From contig DWXT01000020.1 in NCBI GenBank assembly GCA_019119085.1, positions 1 through 16,682 of the forward strand: DNA of 16,682 nucleotides, in the 5' to 3' direction. This DNA is from Flavonifractor avistercoris (lineage in GTDB: Bacteria; Bacillota; Clostridia; Oscillospirales; Oscillospiraceae). Below, in pieces: positions 6,677 through 12,994 of this stretch. The position numbers were made by a program, and so were the translations under genes. The notes below the pieces were generated by a model. The model saw only the letters and a list, made by a program, of their open reading frames with translations, had not been told where the DNA came from and did not search any database. Positions within the stretch are counted from its first letter, which is position 1, and each line of letters starts with the position of its first letter.

Positions 6677-8161
6677 CTATTCAATGGGCTCCATGCCCGG
6701 CCCGTACGCTCCGGCGTTGGGATCCGAGGCCGGGGTTGCGGCGGGCTCCGGAGTGGGGGCGGTGCTCTCCGCCGGGTTGTCCACCGGCACGTTACTGCTG
6801 GCAGGGCTCTCGATGGCCGGCGGGGTGGTCTCGCCGCCGGACGGGGTGGTGGTAGCCCCGGGATCCGTGGTGGTGCTCCCGTCGGGGGTAGGCGTCACCT
6901 CCGGGATGGGGGTCATGCCGGGGGTGGTCTCCGGACTCTCCACCGGGCTCTCCGACGGGGTGGCGTCGGGGGTGGGGGTGGGTGTGGTCTGGGTGGTGGT
7001 TCCGGAGCCGGAGCTGCCCGAGCTGCTGGAACTGCCAATACTGGTCACCAGATCCAGATCGCTGAGGGAAATGTCCTCCTCGTAGGGGTTGAAGCCGTCG
7101 TTGATAGCCTCCACCAGCTGGCTGCCGATGGGGAGTACATGGGCTCCATCTCCGGCGTCCTTCCAGGGCATCGTCATAAAAGCCACATTGTCCATGTTCA
7201 TGTTGCCGATGGCGGACTTGGCGAAATAGGCCATATTGCCCACGCTGAGATCGGTGACCACATTCCGCTGGAAGATATCGATATATTCCAGCAGGTTGGG
7301 CAGCAGCACGGAGGGCTGGAGGCACTTCTCGATCACCGCGGTCATGAAGGCCTGCTGGGTCTCGATACGGCCCAGGTCGCCGTTGGCATAGCCGCTGTTG
7401 AGAATGTGTCCGCTGTCGTCGCTGTTGTGCCGCCAGCGGAGCAGGCCCATGGCGTCGTTGCCGTCCAGCAGCTGGTAGCCCTCCTGCAGGTCGATCTTGA
7501 AATCCTGGGACAGGTCGTTATAGTACATCCGCCGGGGGACATCGAAGTACACGCCGCCGATGGCGTCCACCAGCTCGCCCACGGCCTCCCACTGGACGAT
7601 CACATAGAAGTCGGGGGTGACGCCGGTGAGCTCCCCCACCTCCTCCTTCAGGGCCTCCATGCCGCTGTCGCCCGCTCCGGCCCGGTTGTAAACCGAGTTC
7701 AGAAGTACCCGCCGGCCGTTGTAGCGCACATAGGTGTCCCGGGGCAGGCTCATGACGTTGAGGGTCTGGTTGGGCACATCGTAGGCCGCCAGCATCATGG
7801 TGTCGGTGTTGCCGCCGCCGAAGGTGTCCTGCCCCACCAGCAGGAAGGTGTAGAACTGCTCCTTCCGGTTGGCGGCCAGGCCGGGGATCTCCTCCTCCAC
7901 CTCATTGCCCTCGTCATCAAGATACGTGGTGATCCGGGGCGTGGGGGTGGGTGCGCTGACCTCCGGCGGGGCGCTGATGAAGTTGAAGATCACGAAGCCC
8001 GCCACGATGAGGGCGGCGATCACGGTAAGGACGATATAGAGGATGCGCAGCACCTTCTGCTGCTTGGTGCGCTGGGGTCTGGGTTTTTTCTCCCGCTGGG
8101 GCTTCTCCGGCTTCTGGAGCCGGGAGCCGCCCCGGTGATTCTTTTTCTCTTCCGGGTTCAT
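6677..8161 (-). CDS. LytR-CpsA-Psr (LCP) family cell-wall ligase with a long Pro/Thr-rich tail
   Basis: Encodes 494 residues from ATG 8161; that codon shares one base with the stop of nadD-yqeK (TGATG), so translation is coupled. It has a basic cytoplasmic N-terminus (1-36), one membrane helix (37-60), and an extracellular LCP domain from about 104 to 335. Marks are GGNTDTMML (116-124), MSLPRDTYV (137-145), LLNSVYNR (153-160), the RWRHNS loop (242-247) and GRIETQQAFM (264-273), containing the Arg and Asp residues that bind the lipid pyrophosphate. LCP enzymes transfer undecaprenyl-linked glycopolymers such as wall teichoic acid or capsule to peptidoglycan. Residues about 375-494 are a Ser stretch followed by repeated T-P/P-T-P segments, as in wall-spanning linkers; no LPXTG is present. 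Confidence 0.94.
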   Translation of the reverse strand: MNPEEKKNHRGGSRLQKPEKPQREKKPRPQRTKQQKVLRILYIVLTVIAALIVAGFVIFNFISAPPEVSAPTPTPRITTYLDDEGNEVEEEIPGLAANRKEQFYTFLLVGQDTFGGGNTDTMMLAAYDVPNQTLNVMSLPRDTYVRYNGRRVLLNSVYNRAGAGDSGMEALKEEVGELTGVTPDFYVIVQWEAVGELVDAIGGVYFDVPRRMYYNDLSQDFKIDLQEGYQLLDGNDAMGLLRWRHNSDDSGHILNSGYANGDLGRIETQQAFMTAVIEKCLQPSVLLPNLLEYIDIFQRNVVTDLSVGNMAYFAKSAIGNMNMDNVAFMTMPWKDAGDGAHVLPIGSQLVEAINDGFNPYEEDISLSDLDLVTSIGSSSSSGSSGSGTTTQTTPTPTPDATPSESPVESPETTPGMTPIPEVTPTPDGSTTTDPGATTTPSGGETTPPAIESPASSNVPVDNPAESTAPTPEPAATPASDPNAGAYGPGMEPIE

Positions 8162-9369
8162 CAATCGACAGTTCCTTTCCTGTGGGTCTTGAGCCAATCT
8201 CTGGCCTTCACCGTATTGGGGTGTACCGGCAGGCCCCGCTCCGCCATCTCCTCTATGCTCATCTCACATCCGAGGCACACCGCCGCGTCCAGATCCTCAT
8301 AGGCCAGCGCCCGCAGGCGCTCCACCCCCGGGAAGTCCCGGGTGGGCTCCATATAATCGGCGATGTACAGGATCTTCTCCAGCAGGCTCATGTCCGCCTT
8401 TCCGGTGGTGTGCCAGAAGATGGCGTCATAGATATCGTCGCTCACCCCATACACGTCCCGGGCCACACACGCGCCCGTCTTCGAGTGGAGGAGCTTTACC
8501 GCCTGCTGCTCCAAATCATCCAGTACGATACCATATTTTCTGCACAATTGCAACTGCTCTTCCATATCCAGATACTTGGTGCAGTCGTGGAGGATGGCCG
8601 CCCGGCGGGCGTGTTCCTCATCGGCCCCCCAGCGGCGGGCCAGGCGGGCCGCCTCCCCCTCCGTCCCCTGGACGTGGGCGATGCGCTTGGCCTTGATCAT
8701 GGAGTAGGAGCAGGCCCGCAGCTCCCGGTCGGGCAGGCGCTTCAGATCCCAGTGGACGCCGTACAGCCCGCGGCGAATGATATAGCCGTACACCGCCGGG
8801 GACAGGTACTGCTGCCCCTCCCCTTTCGCCAGCAGCTCCCGCAGCTGGGTGGAGGAAACGTCCACGATCTGGGGCAGCTGGAGCACGCAGGTCCTTGCCC
8901 CGAAGGTCTTTTGCAGGTACTCCGCCTGGATGGACAGGGCCTCCCCGCTGTCCGACTGGGTACGGGCAAAGGTACACACCCCCGCCAGGCGGGTGATCAC
9001 CTCCGGCTCCCGCCAGTACTGGAGGGTGAGGAACATGTCCGTGCCCATGAGCAGCCACAGCTCCGCCCCGGGGTACTGGGCGTGGAGCTGCTCCAGGGTG
9101 TCGGCGGTGTAGCTCTTGCCCGGGCGGGCGAACTCCATATCGCTCACCCCCACCCGCTTGGGCATCAGCAGGCCGTCAGCGGCCAACTCCACCATGGCCA
9201 GCCGCTCCTCCGGCGCCGGGGAGCCGGCGGGCAGGGCCTTATGGGGCGGCGTGGCCGCCGGGACAAATTGCAGCGCGTCCAGCCCCAGGGCGTCCAGGGC
9301 CAGCCGGGCCGAGGTCAGGTGCCCCAGGTGGGGCGGGTTAAAGGTGCCGCCATAGATGCCAAGCTTCAT
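8161..9369 (-). CDS. nadD: Fusion: nicotinate-nucleotide adenylyltransferase (NadD) + YqeK HD-domain Ap4A hydrolase
   Basis: Encodes 402 residues from ATG 9369, preceded by AGGAGG at 8 nt. An ATG 24 nt earlier overlaps the yhbY stop (ATGA) but lacks a good ribosome site. Residues 1-205 are NadD: GGTFNPPHLGHL (7-18), ATPPHK (39-44) and VSSTQLREL (171-179), which adenylates nicotinate mononucleotide to form deamido-NAD. Residues from about 219 are a complete YqeK: H232, AILHDCTKYL with the HD pair (261-262), LLHSKTGA (294-300), FWHTTGKADM (318-327) and YIADYMEPTRDFPGV (335-349). YqeK splits Ap4A symmetrically into two ADP. In most Firmicutes these are adjacent separate genes; here no stop separates them. 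Both halves keep their key residues. Confidence 0.95.
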   Translation of the reverse strand: MKLGIYGGTFNPPHLGHLTSARLALDALGLDALQFVPAATPPHKALPAGSPAPEERLAMVELAADGLLMPKRVGVSDMEFARPGKSYTADTLEQLHAQYPGAELWLLMGTDMFLTLQYWREPEVITRLAGVCTFARTQSDSGEALSIQAEYLQKTFGARTCVLQLPQIVDVSSTQLRELLAKGEGQQYLSPAVYGYIIRRGLYGVHWDLKRLPDRELRACSYSMIKAKRIAHVQGTEGEAARLARRWGADEEHARRAAILHDCTKYLDMEEQLQLCRKYGIVLDDLEQQAVKLLHSKTGACVARDVYGVSDDIYDAIFWHTTGKADMSLLEKILYIADYMEPTRDFPGVERLRALAYEDLDAAVCLGCEMSIEEMAERGLPVHPNTVKARDWLKTHRKGTVD

Positions 9370-9389
9370 GGTCTGCCCCTCCTGTTCGT

Positions 9390-9716
9390 TCATCCCTTGC
9401 GCTTCCTGTCCGTTACCAGCACGATCTTGTCCTTTTTGTCCTTCTTATGGGTTGGACGATATAACACGAATTTTGTTCCAATGACCTGCACCACCTGGCT
9501 GCGGGTCTTCTCCGCCAGCTCCTCCGCCGCCTCCCGGCTGGTGAGCAGGCTGTTCTCCAGTACCTTGCCCTTGATCAGTTCCCGGGCCTCCAGGGCGTCG
9601 TCGGCCTGCTTCACCAGGTTGTCCCCGATGCCCTCCTTGCCCACGTGGAGGATGGTGTCGATGCTGTTGGCCAGCCCACGAAGCTGAGCACGCTGCTTGC
9701 TTGTCAGTTCTTCCAT
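9390..9716 (-). CDS. yhbY: YhbY / CRM-domain RNA-binding protein
   Basis: Encodes 108 residues, starting at ATG 9716, 8 nt after AAGGAG. It is a single CRM (CRS1-YhbY) domain: LTSKQRAQLRGLAN at the N-terminus, the HVGKEGIGDNLVKQ loop (24-37) corresponding to the conserved GxxG RNA-binding loop, KVLENS (51-56) and QVIGTKFVLYRP (77-88). The C-terminus is strongly basic (KKDKKDKIVLVTDRKRKG). E. coli YhbY associates with pre-50S ribosomal particles. Its stop overlaps an in-frame ATG of nadD-yqeK, and the annotated nadD start is 20 nt downstream, so it is operonic. A bipartite palindromic repeat (9763-9883) fills the gap to rdgB. Confidence 0.95.
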   Translation of the reverse strand: MEELTSKQRAQLRGLANSIDTILHVGKEGIGDNLVKQADDALEARELIKGKVLENSLLTSREAAEELAEKTRSQVVQVIGTKFVLYRPTHKKDKKDKIVLVTDRKRKG

Positions 9717-9762
9717 GGATCGTTCTCCTTTTGTTTCTGTCTCCGGCTGCGCGTGCGCCCTG

Positions 9763-9883
9763 GCCTCCCCCTTTCAGGGGGAGGCTGTCAGCCGTAAGGC
9801 TGACAGATGGGGGTGACCTCCAGGATGGGCCCTGGCCCCCTCATCCGGCGCTGCGCGCCGCCTTCCCCCCCTGCGGGGGGAAG
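9763..9883. repeat. Bipartite palindromic intergenic repeat, copy 1 (BIME-like)
   Basis: Left half: a 10-bp palindrome (9763-9772 / 9776-9785), a 9-bp stem (9785-9793 / 9798-9806) and the tail GATGGGGG. Spacer: 9814-9835. The right half is inverted: tail CCCCCTCATC (from 9836), a 6-bp stem (9846-9851 / 9855-9860) and the palindrome 9861-9883 built on CCTTCCCCCC. The two halves face inward. The same architecture recurs at 11223-11351. It ends 4 nt from the rdgB stop and fills nearly the whole rdgB-yhbY gap. Confidence 0.8.
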
Positions 9884-9887
9884 GCCG

Positions 9888-10478
9888 TTATTTCTTCAGG
9901 TATGTCTCCAGCTTCTCCCGGAAGGCCTTCAGGGCATTGCCCCGGTGGGAGATGGCGTTCTTCTCCTCCGGAGAGAGCTCCGCGAAGGTCTTTTTCAGGC
10001 CGGGGACGAAGAAGACGGGGTCGTAGCCGAAGCCGTCTTCCCCCTTGGGGGCGTAGGCCAGGGTGCCGGCACACTCCCCTCTGGCCTCCACCCTGTCCCC
10101 GTTGGGGAAGCAGCAGCAGATGGCCGAGACGAATTTGCACCGCCGGTCAAGCTGGCCCCGCATGTTCTCCAGCAGGAGCTTATACCGGCCCGCGTCGTCC
10201 AGCCCCGGCCCGCCGTAGCGGGCGGAGTACACGCCGGGGGCGCCGTTGAGGGCGTCCACGCACAATCCGGAGTCGTCCGCGATGGCGGGCAGGCCGCTGG
10301 CCTCCATCACCGCGTGGGCCTTGAGGTAGGCGTTCTCCTCAAAGGTGGCGCCGGTCTCCTCCACGTCCACGTCGACCCCCGCCTCGGACTCCAGCACCAC
10401 CTCCACCCCCAGCTGGGAGAGGATGTCCTTCAACTCTACCAGCTTATGGGCGTTCTTGCTGGCCAATACCAATTTCAT
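9888..10478 (-). CDS. rdgB: XTP/dITP diphosphatase (Ham1/RdgB family)
   Basis: Encodes 196 residues from ATG 10478, 9 nt after GGGAGG; a TTG at 10487 is less likely. It hydrolyses non-canonical purine nucleoside triphosphates (XTP, ITP, dITP) to monophosphate and pyrophosphate, keeping them out of DNA and RNA. Marks are VLASKNAHKLVELK (4-17), TFEENAYLKA (45-54), IADDSGLCVDALNGAPGVYSARY (66-88), GFGYDPVF and the C-terminal SHRG (177-180). The ATG lies 5 nt beyond the rph stop, and its ribosome site lies inside the end of rph, so the two are translationally linked. The rph-rdgB pair is a conserved operon unit. Confidence 0.97.
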   Translation of the reverse strand: MKLVLASKNAHKLVELKDILSQLGVEVVLESEAGVDVDVEETGATFEENAYLKAHAVMEASGLPAIADDSGLCVDALNGAPGVYSARYGGPGLDDAGRYKLLLENMRGQLDRRCKFVSAICCCFPNGDRVEARGECAGTLAYAPKGEDGFGYDPVFFVPGLKKTFAELSPEEKNAISHRGNALKAFREKLETYLKK

Positions 10479-10483
10479 GCCGC

Positions 10484-11200
10484 TCAACCTCCCAGCACCT
10501 GTCTCTGAATGGCCTGGAGCTCCTTGATGCCCTTGGCGCAGAGATCCACCAGGGCCCGCTGCTCGTCCACGGTGAAGGGCCGGCCCTCGCCGGTGCCCTG
10601 GAGCTCCACCAGGTTCCCCTCACCGGTCATGACGCAGTTGAGATCCACCTGGGCGTGGGAGTCCTCCTCATAGCACAGATCCAGCATGGGCTCCTCCCCC
10701 ACGATGCCGGCGGACACCGCCGCCACGCAGGTGGTCAGGGGCATCTCGGGCAGCACGCCGTCCTTCACCAGCTTGTGCAGGGCATAGCTCAGGGCCACAA
10801 AGCCGCCGGTGACCGAGGCGGTGCGGGTGCCGCCGTCCCCCTGGAGCACGTCGCAGTCCACGGTGATGGTGCGCTCGCCCAGCTTCTTCATGTCCACGCA
10901 GGCCCGCAGGGAGCGGCCGATGAGCCGCTGGATCTCCGCGGAGCGGGGAGAGAGCTTCAATTTGGAGATGTCCCGCTTGCTGCGCTCCCGGTTGGCCCGG
11001 GGCAGCATGGAGTACTCGGCGGTGACCCAGCCCTCCCCCTCGGGGACGTGGGGCGGGGTGCGCTCCTCCACGCTGGCGCAGCAGAGCACATGGGTATTGC
11101 CGCAGCGGATCAGGCAGGAGCCCTCCGCAAATTTGTTGATGTTGGGGATGATCTCCACGGGCCGCAGCTGATCCGCCGCCCGGCCGTCGATTCTTGCCAT
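10484..11200 (-). CDS. rph: Ribonuclease PH
   Basis: Encodes 238 residues, the standard length. It is a phosphorolytic 3'-to-5' exoribonuclease that trims tRNA 3' ends, working as a hexamer of dimers. It begins MARIDGRAADQLRPVEI and shows GWVTAEYSMLPRA (57-69), KLSPRSAEIQRLIGRSLRA (82-100), DCDVLQGDGGTRTASVTGG (115-133, phosphate-binding), and LDLCYEEDSHAQVDLNCVMT (173-192) with acidic active-site residues. ATG 11200 follows AAGGAGG at 8 nt. It is upstream of and coupled to rdgB, and separated from ftsY by the bipartite repeat 11223-11351, with no visible promoter between. Confidence 0.98.
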   Translation of the reverse strand: MARIDGRAADQLRPVEIIPNINKFAEGSCLIRCGNTHVLCCASVEERTPPHVPEGEGWVTAEYSMLPRANRERSKRDISKLKLSPRSAEIQRLIGRSLRACVDMKKLGERTITVDCDVLQGDGGTRTASVTGGFVALSYALHKLVKDGVLPEMPLTTCVAAVSAGIVGEEPMLDLCYEEDSHAQVDLNCVMTGEGNLVELQGTGEGRPFTVDEQRALVDLCAKGIKELQAIQRQVLGG

Positions 11201-11222
11201 GGTTACAACCTCCTTATATCGG

Positions 11223-11351
11223 GCTTCCCCCCTGTGGGGGGAAGCTGGCAGCCCGAAGGGCTGACTGATGAGGGGTACCGCCTGTCAACGCCCTCCCCCT
11301 CATCCGCCCCAGTGTGTACACTGGGGCACCTTCCCCCCTGTGGTGGGAAGG
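11223..11351. repeat. Bipartite palindromic intergenic repeat, copy 2 (BIME-like)
   Basis: Left half: a 10-bp palindrome (11223-11232 / 11236-11245), a 6-bp stem (11249-11254 / 11258-11263) and the tail GATGAGGGG (11267-11275). Spacer: 11276-11294. Right half, inverted: tail CCCCCTCATC (11295-11304), a perfect 10-bp stem (11306-11315 / 11318-11327) and the palindrome 11329-11351. It ends 2 nt from the ftsY stop and fills most of the ftsY-rph gap. The half-unit plan matches copy 1 although the inner stems differ in sequence. Confidence 0.8.
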
Positions 11352-11353
11352 TT

Positions 11354-12253
11354 TTATACCAGTGCTTCGACGAAAGCCTCCGCCTCGAAGGGCATGAGAT
11401 CGTCGATGCCCTCCCCCACGCCGATGTACTTCACCGGCACCTGGAGCTCCTGGGCGATGGCGATGACGATGCCGCCCTTGGCGGAGCCGTCCAGCTTGGT
11501 GAGCACGATGCCGGTGATGCCGGCGGCCTCCTTGAACTGCTTGGCCTGGATCAGGCCGTTCTGGCCGGTGGTGGCGTCCAGCACCAGCAGGGTCTCCCGG
11601 TCGCAGCCGGGCAGCTCCCGGTCTACCACCCGGGAGATCTTGTTCAGCTCGTTCATCAGGTTCTGCTTGTTGTGCAGCCGCCCGGCGGTGTCGATGAGCA
11701 CCACGTCGGTGTTTCTCGCCCTGGCGGCGGTGAGGGCGTCAAACACCACGGCGGCGGGGTCGGCCCCCTCGTGCTGGCGCACCAGCTCCACGCCGGAGCG
11801 CTGGCTCCAGATCTCCAGCTGGTCGGCGGCGGCGGCCCGGAAGGTGTCCCCGGCGGCCATCAGCACCCGCCTGCCCTCCCCCTTCATCCGGGCGGCCAGC
11901 TTGCCGATGGTGGTGGTCTTGCCCACGCCGTTCACCCCGATGAACAGGGCCACCGACGGCGTGGTGGTCAGGTGGAGGGAGGGGTCGCCCACCTGGAGCA
12001 TCTCGGTGAGCACCCGCCGCAGGCAGGCCCGGGCGGAGTCCATGTCCTTGATCTTCTCCGCCTTCACCCGCTTCCGCAGCTCCTCCACCGCCTTCAGGGT
12101 GGTGTCCACCCCCATGTCCCCCAGGATCAGAGTCTCCTCCAGCTCGTCGTAGAAGTCGTCGTCCAGCTCCCCGGCGAACAGCTGGTCAAAAGAGTGGCCG
12201 ATGTTCTCCTTGGTGCGGGTCAGCCCCGCCTTGATCTTTTCAAAAAAGCCCAT
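11354..12253 (-). CDS. ftsY: Signal recognition particle receptor FtsY
   Basis: Encodes 299 residues from ATG 12253 (MGFFEKIKAGLTRTKENIGH), after AAAGGAA at 10 nt; the frame extends 9 codons upstream without support. It is the SRP GTPase receptor that docks ribosome-nascent chain complexes at the membrane. A short N-domain (1-90) precedes the G domain: GVNGVGKTT (106-114), DTFRAAAADQLEIW (136-149), DTAGRLHNKQNLMNEL (188-203), DATTGQNG (226-233), TKLDGSAKGG (252-261) and the closing YIGVGEGIDDLMPF. There is no long acidic A-domain, as is usual in Firmicutes. Its first 34 nt are overlapped by the end of the RAYT frame, so its ribosome site lies within that gene. Confidence 0.97.
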   Translation of the reverse strand: MGFFEKIKAGLTRTKENIGHSFDQLFAGELDDDFYDELEETLILGDMGVDTTLKAVEELRKRVKAEKIKDMDSARACLRRVLTEMLQVGDPSLHLTTTPSVALFIGVNGVGKTTTIGKLAARMKGEGRRVLMAAGDTFRAAAADQLEIWSQRSGVELVRQHEGADPAAVVFDALTAARARNTDVVLIDTAGRLHNKQNLMNELNKISRVVDRELPGCDRETLLVLDATTGQNGLIQAKQFKEAAGITGIVLTKLDGSAKGGIVIAIAQELQVPVKYIGVGEGIDDLMPFEAEAFVEALV

Positions 12254-12786
12254 GTGGTTCCGGTTCCTTTCGTCGTGCAAACATAGTATTCATCCTCCGC
12301 CCACCGGGCGGGGTTTTGCTCCAGATAGCTCCAGTGGTTCAGGAAGTCGTTGTCGTCCCGGATGATGTGGTCGTGGTAGGATGTCTGCCAGAGGGGGCGG
12401 CCCTGTGTCCCGTTCCATTGGTTCCACCGTCTGGTCGTCAATGATTTGAATACCCGCATCACATCCAAAATTCCGGAATCTTTTCCATCTGTAGGGCGGG
12501 GGCTTGCCCCCGCCGCCCTCAGTGAGAGGAGAAGGTGAATGTGGTTTGGCATGATAACAGATGCCTCCATCCGTACTCTGGGAAACCGTTTAGGAAGATT
12601 CTCCATCTCCTCCGCCGCAATCCGGCCTGCCGTGAGGAGGCGGACTTCGGCGGGGGCAAGCCCCCGCCCTACGATCTCACTCAAGATGGGGGCGCGGTTC
12701 CTGGTGCAGATGGTCAGAAAATACACACCGTTCCGGCTGTAATCGTAGTCCCGCAGGCGGGGATGCTTGCGGTTTGGCATCGTCAT
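12220..12786 (-). CDS. REP-associated tyrosine transposase (RAYT; IS200-like Y1 HUH family)
   Basis: Encodes 188 residues. RAYT hallmarks are YDYSRNGVYFLTICTRNR (14-31), the metal-binding HUH pair H82/H84 in MPNHIHLLL, and RPLWQTSYHDHIIRDDNDF (130-148), where Y137 is the likely nucleophile; HWSYLEQNPARW (151-162) follows. RAYTs nick and rejoin single-stranded DNA at hairpins of REP elements and are usually single-copy and domesticated. The ATG lies 2 nt after the TAG of the duplicated smc tail (TAG CG ATG). No well-placed ribosome site precedes it; an AAGGAG in that tail is 17 nt away. Two REP-like hairpins lie inside the frame (codons 39-46 and 91-99) without breaking it. The last ~20 residues (from VCTTKG) run through the ftsY ribosome site, so the original C-terminus was probably near EDEYY. 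Confidence 0.9.
   Translation of the reverse strand: MTMPNRKHPRLRDYDYSRNGVYFLTICTRNRAPILSEIVGRGLAPAEVRLLTAGRIAAEEMENLPKRFPRVRMEASVIMPNHIHLLLSLRAAGASPRPTDGKDSGILDVMRVFKSLTTRRWNQWNGTQGRPLWQTSYHDHIIRDDNDFLNHWSYLEQNPARWAEDEYYVCTTKGTGTTWAFLKRSRRG
12491..12514 (+). repeat. REP-like hairpin unit inside the RAYT gene, copy 1
   Basis: GTAG (12491-12494), then the arm GGCGGGGGC (12495-12503), TT, and the arm GCCCCCGCC (12506-12514). It is a perfect inverted copy, over 24 bp, of 12649-12672. It is read antisense in the RAYT frame, encoding AAGASPRP around residues 91-98. GTAG at the foot of a hairpin is the recognition tetranucleotide known for E. coli REPs and TnpA-REP. Confidence 0.75.
12649..12672 (-). 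repeat. REP-like hairpin unit inside the RAYT gene, copy 2
   Basis: On the minus strand: GTAG (12672-12669), arm GGCGGGGGC, TT, arm GCCCCCGCC ending at 12649. It occupies exactly codons 39-46 of the RAYT gene (VGRGLAPA). With 12491-12514 it forms a convergent pair 134 bp apart, like a BIME. Confidence 0.75.
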
Positions 12787-12788
12787 CG

Positions 12789-12859
12789 CTATTTAATATG
12801 CAGCTCCTTCTCCACGTCATTCAGATTGATGGTCAGCAGGCGGCTGATCCCCTGCTCCT
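12789..12859 (-). pseudogene. Duplicated 3' end of smc (second copy)
   Basis: In the minus frame it encodes EQGISRLLTINLNDVEKELHIK and a TAG stop, the same C-terminus as smc. The match to 13011-13065 is identical over 55 bp (12805-12859). The last six codons (down to 12789) differ from smc at five positions, all third codon positions (GAG/GAA, CAT/CAC, ATT/ATC, AAA/AAG, TAG/TAA). The offset between copies is exactly 206 bp. Upstream of the shared part the sequence departs from smc. Confidence 0.85.
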
Positions 12860-12994
12860 TCGTCGGCGCAAAGTCCGCTTTACTCGGGACTCCCGCAGGC
12901 GGGAATCCCTCGCCCGCTCCCTTGCGCCTCCTCTCCCCACCCGACCCGCTCCGCTGGGCTCGGGCGGGGGCCCCATGCAGGAGCCGGGAACATG
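12860..12994. other. 135-bp GC-rich spacer between the two smc ends
   Basis: No gene is seen. It contains an imperfect hairpin (12886-12896 / 12899-12909), a second imperfect GC palindrome around 12940-12966, and CCATGCAGGAGC at 12973-12984. That 12-mer is the exact inverse complement of 13060-13071 inside smc. Its high structure and position suggest a small non-autonomous repeat or the remains of an integrated element. Confidence 0.5.

Noticed and set aside
6656..8302. 548-codon + strand open frame opposite the LCP gene
   Set aside because: Antisense to a well-supported LCP gene with a Thr/Pro-rich tail; the translation is low-complexity.
9763..11351. CRISPR-like array formed by the two intergenic repeats
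   Set aside because: Only two copies about 1.4 kb apart with genes between, no regular spacers and no cas genes; they are palindromic intergenic repeats.
10655..12286. 543-codon + strand open frame opposite rph and ftsY
   Set aside because: It crosses two real genes and a repeat element; a shadow of high-GC coding.
12220..12786. Complete IS200/IS605 insertion sequence
   Set aside because: The protein has RAYT-type motifs, and no IS ends or TnpB were found. RAYTs are generally not self-mobile, so only the gene and hairpins are annotated.
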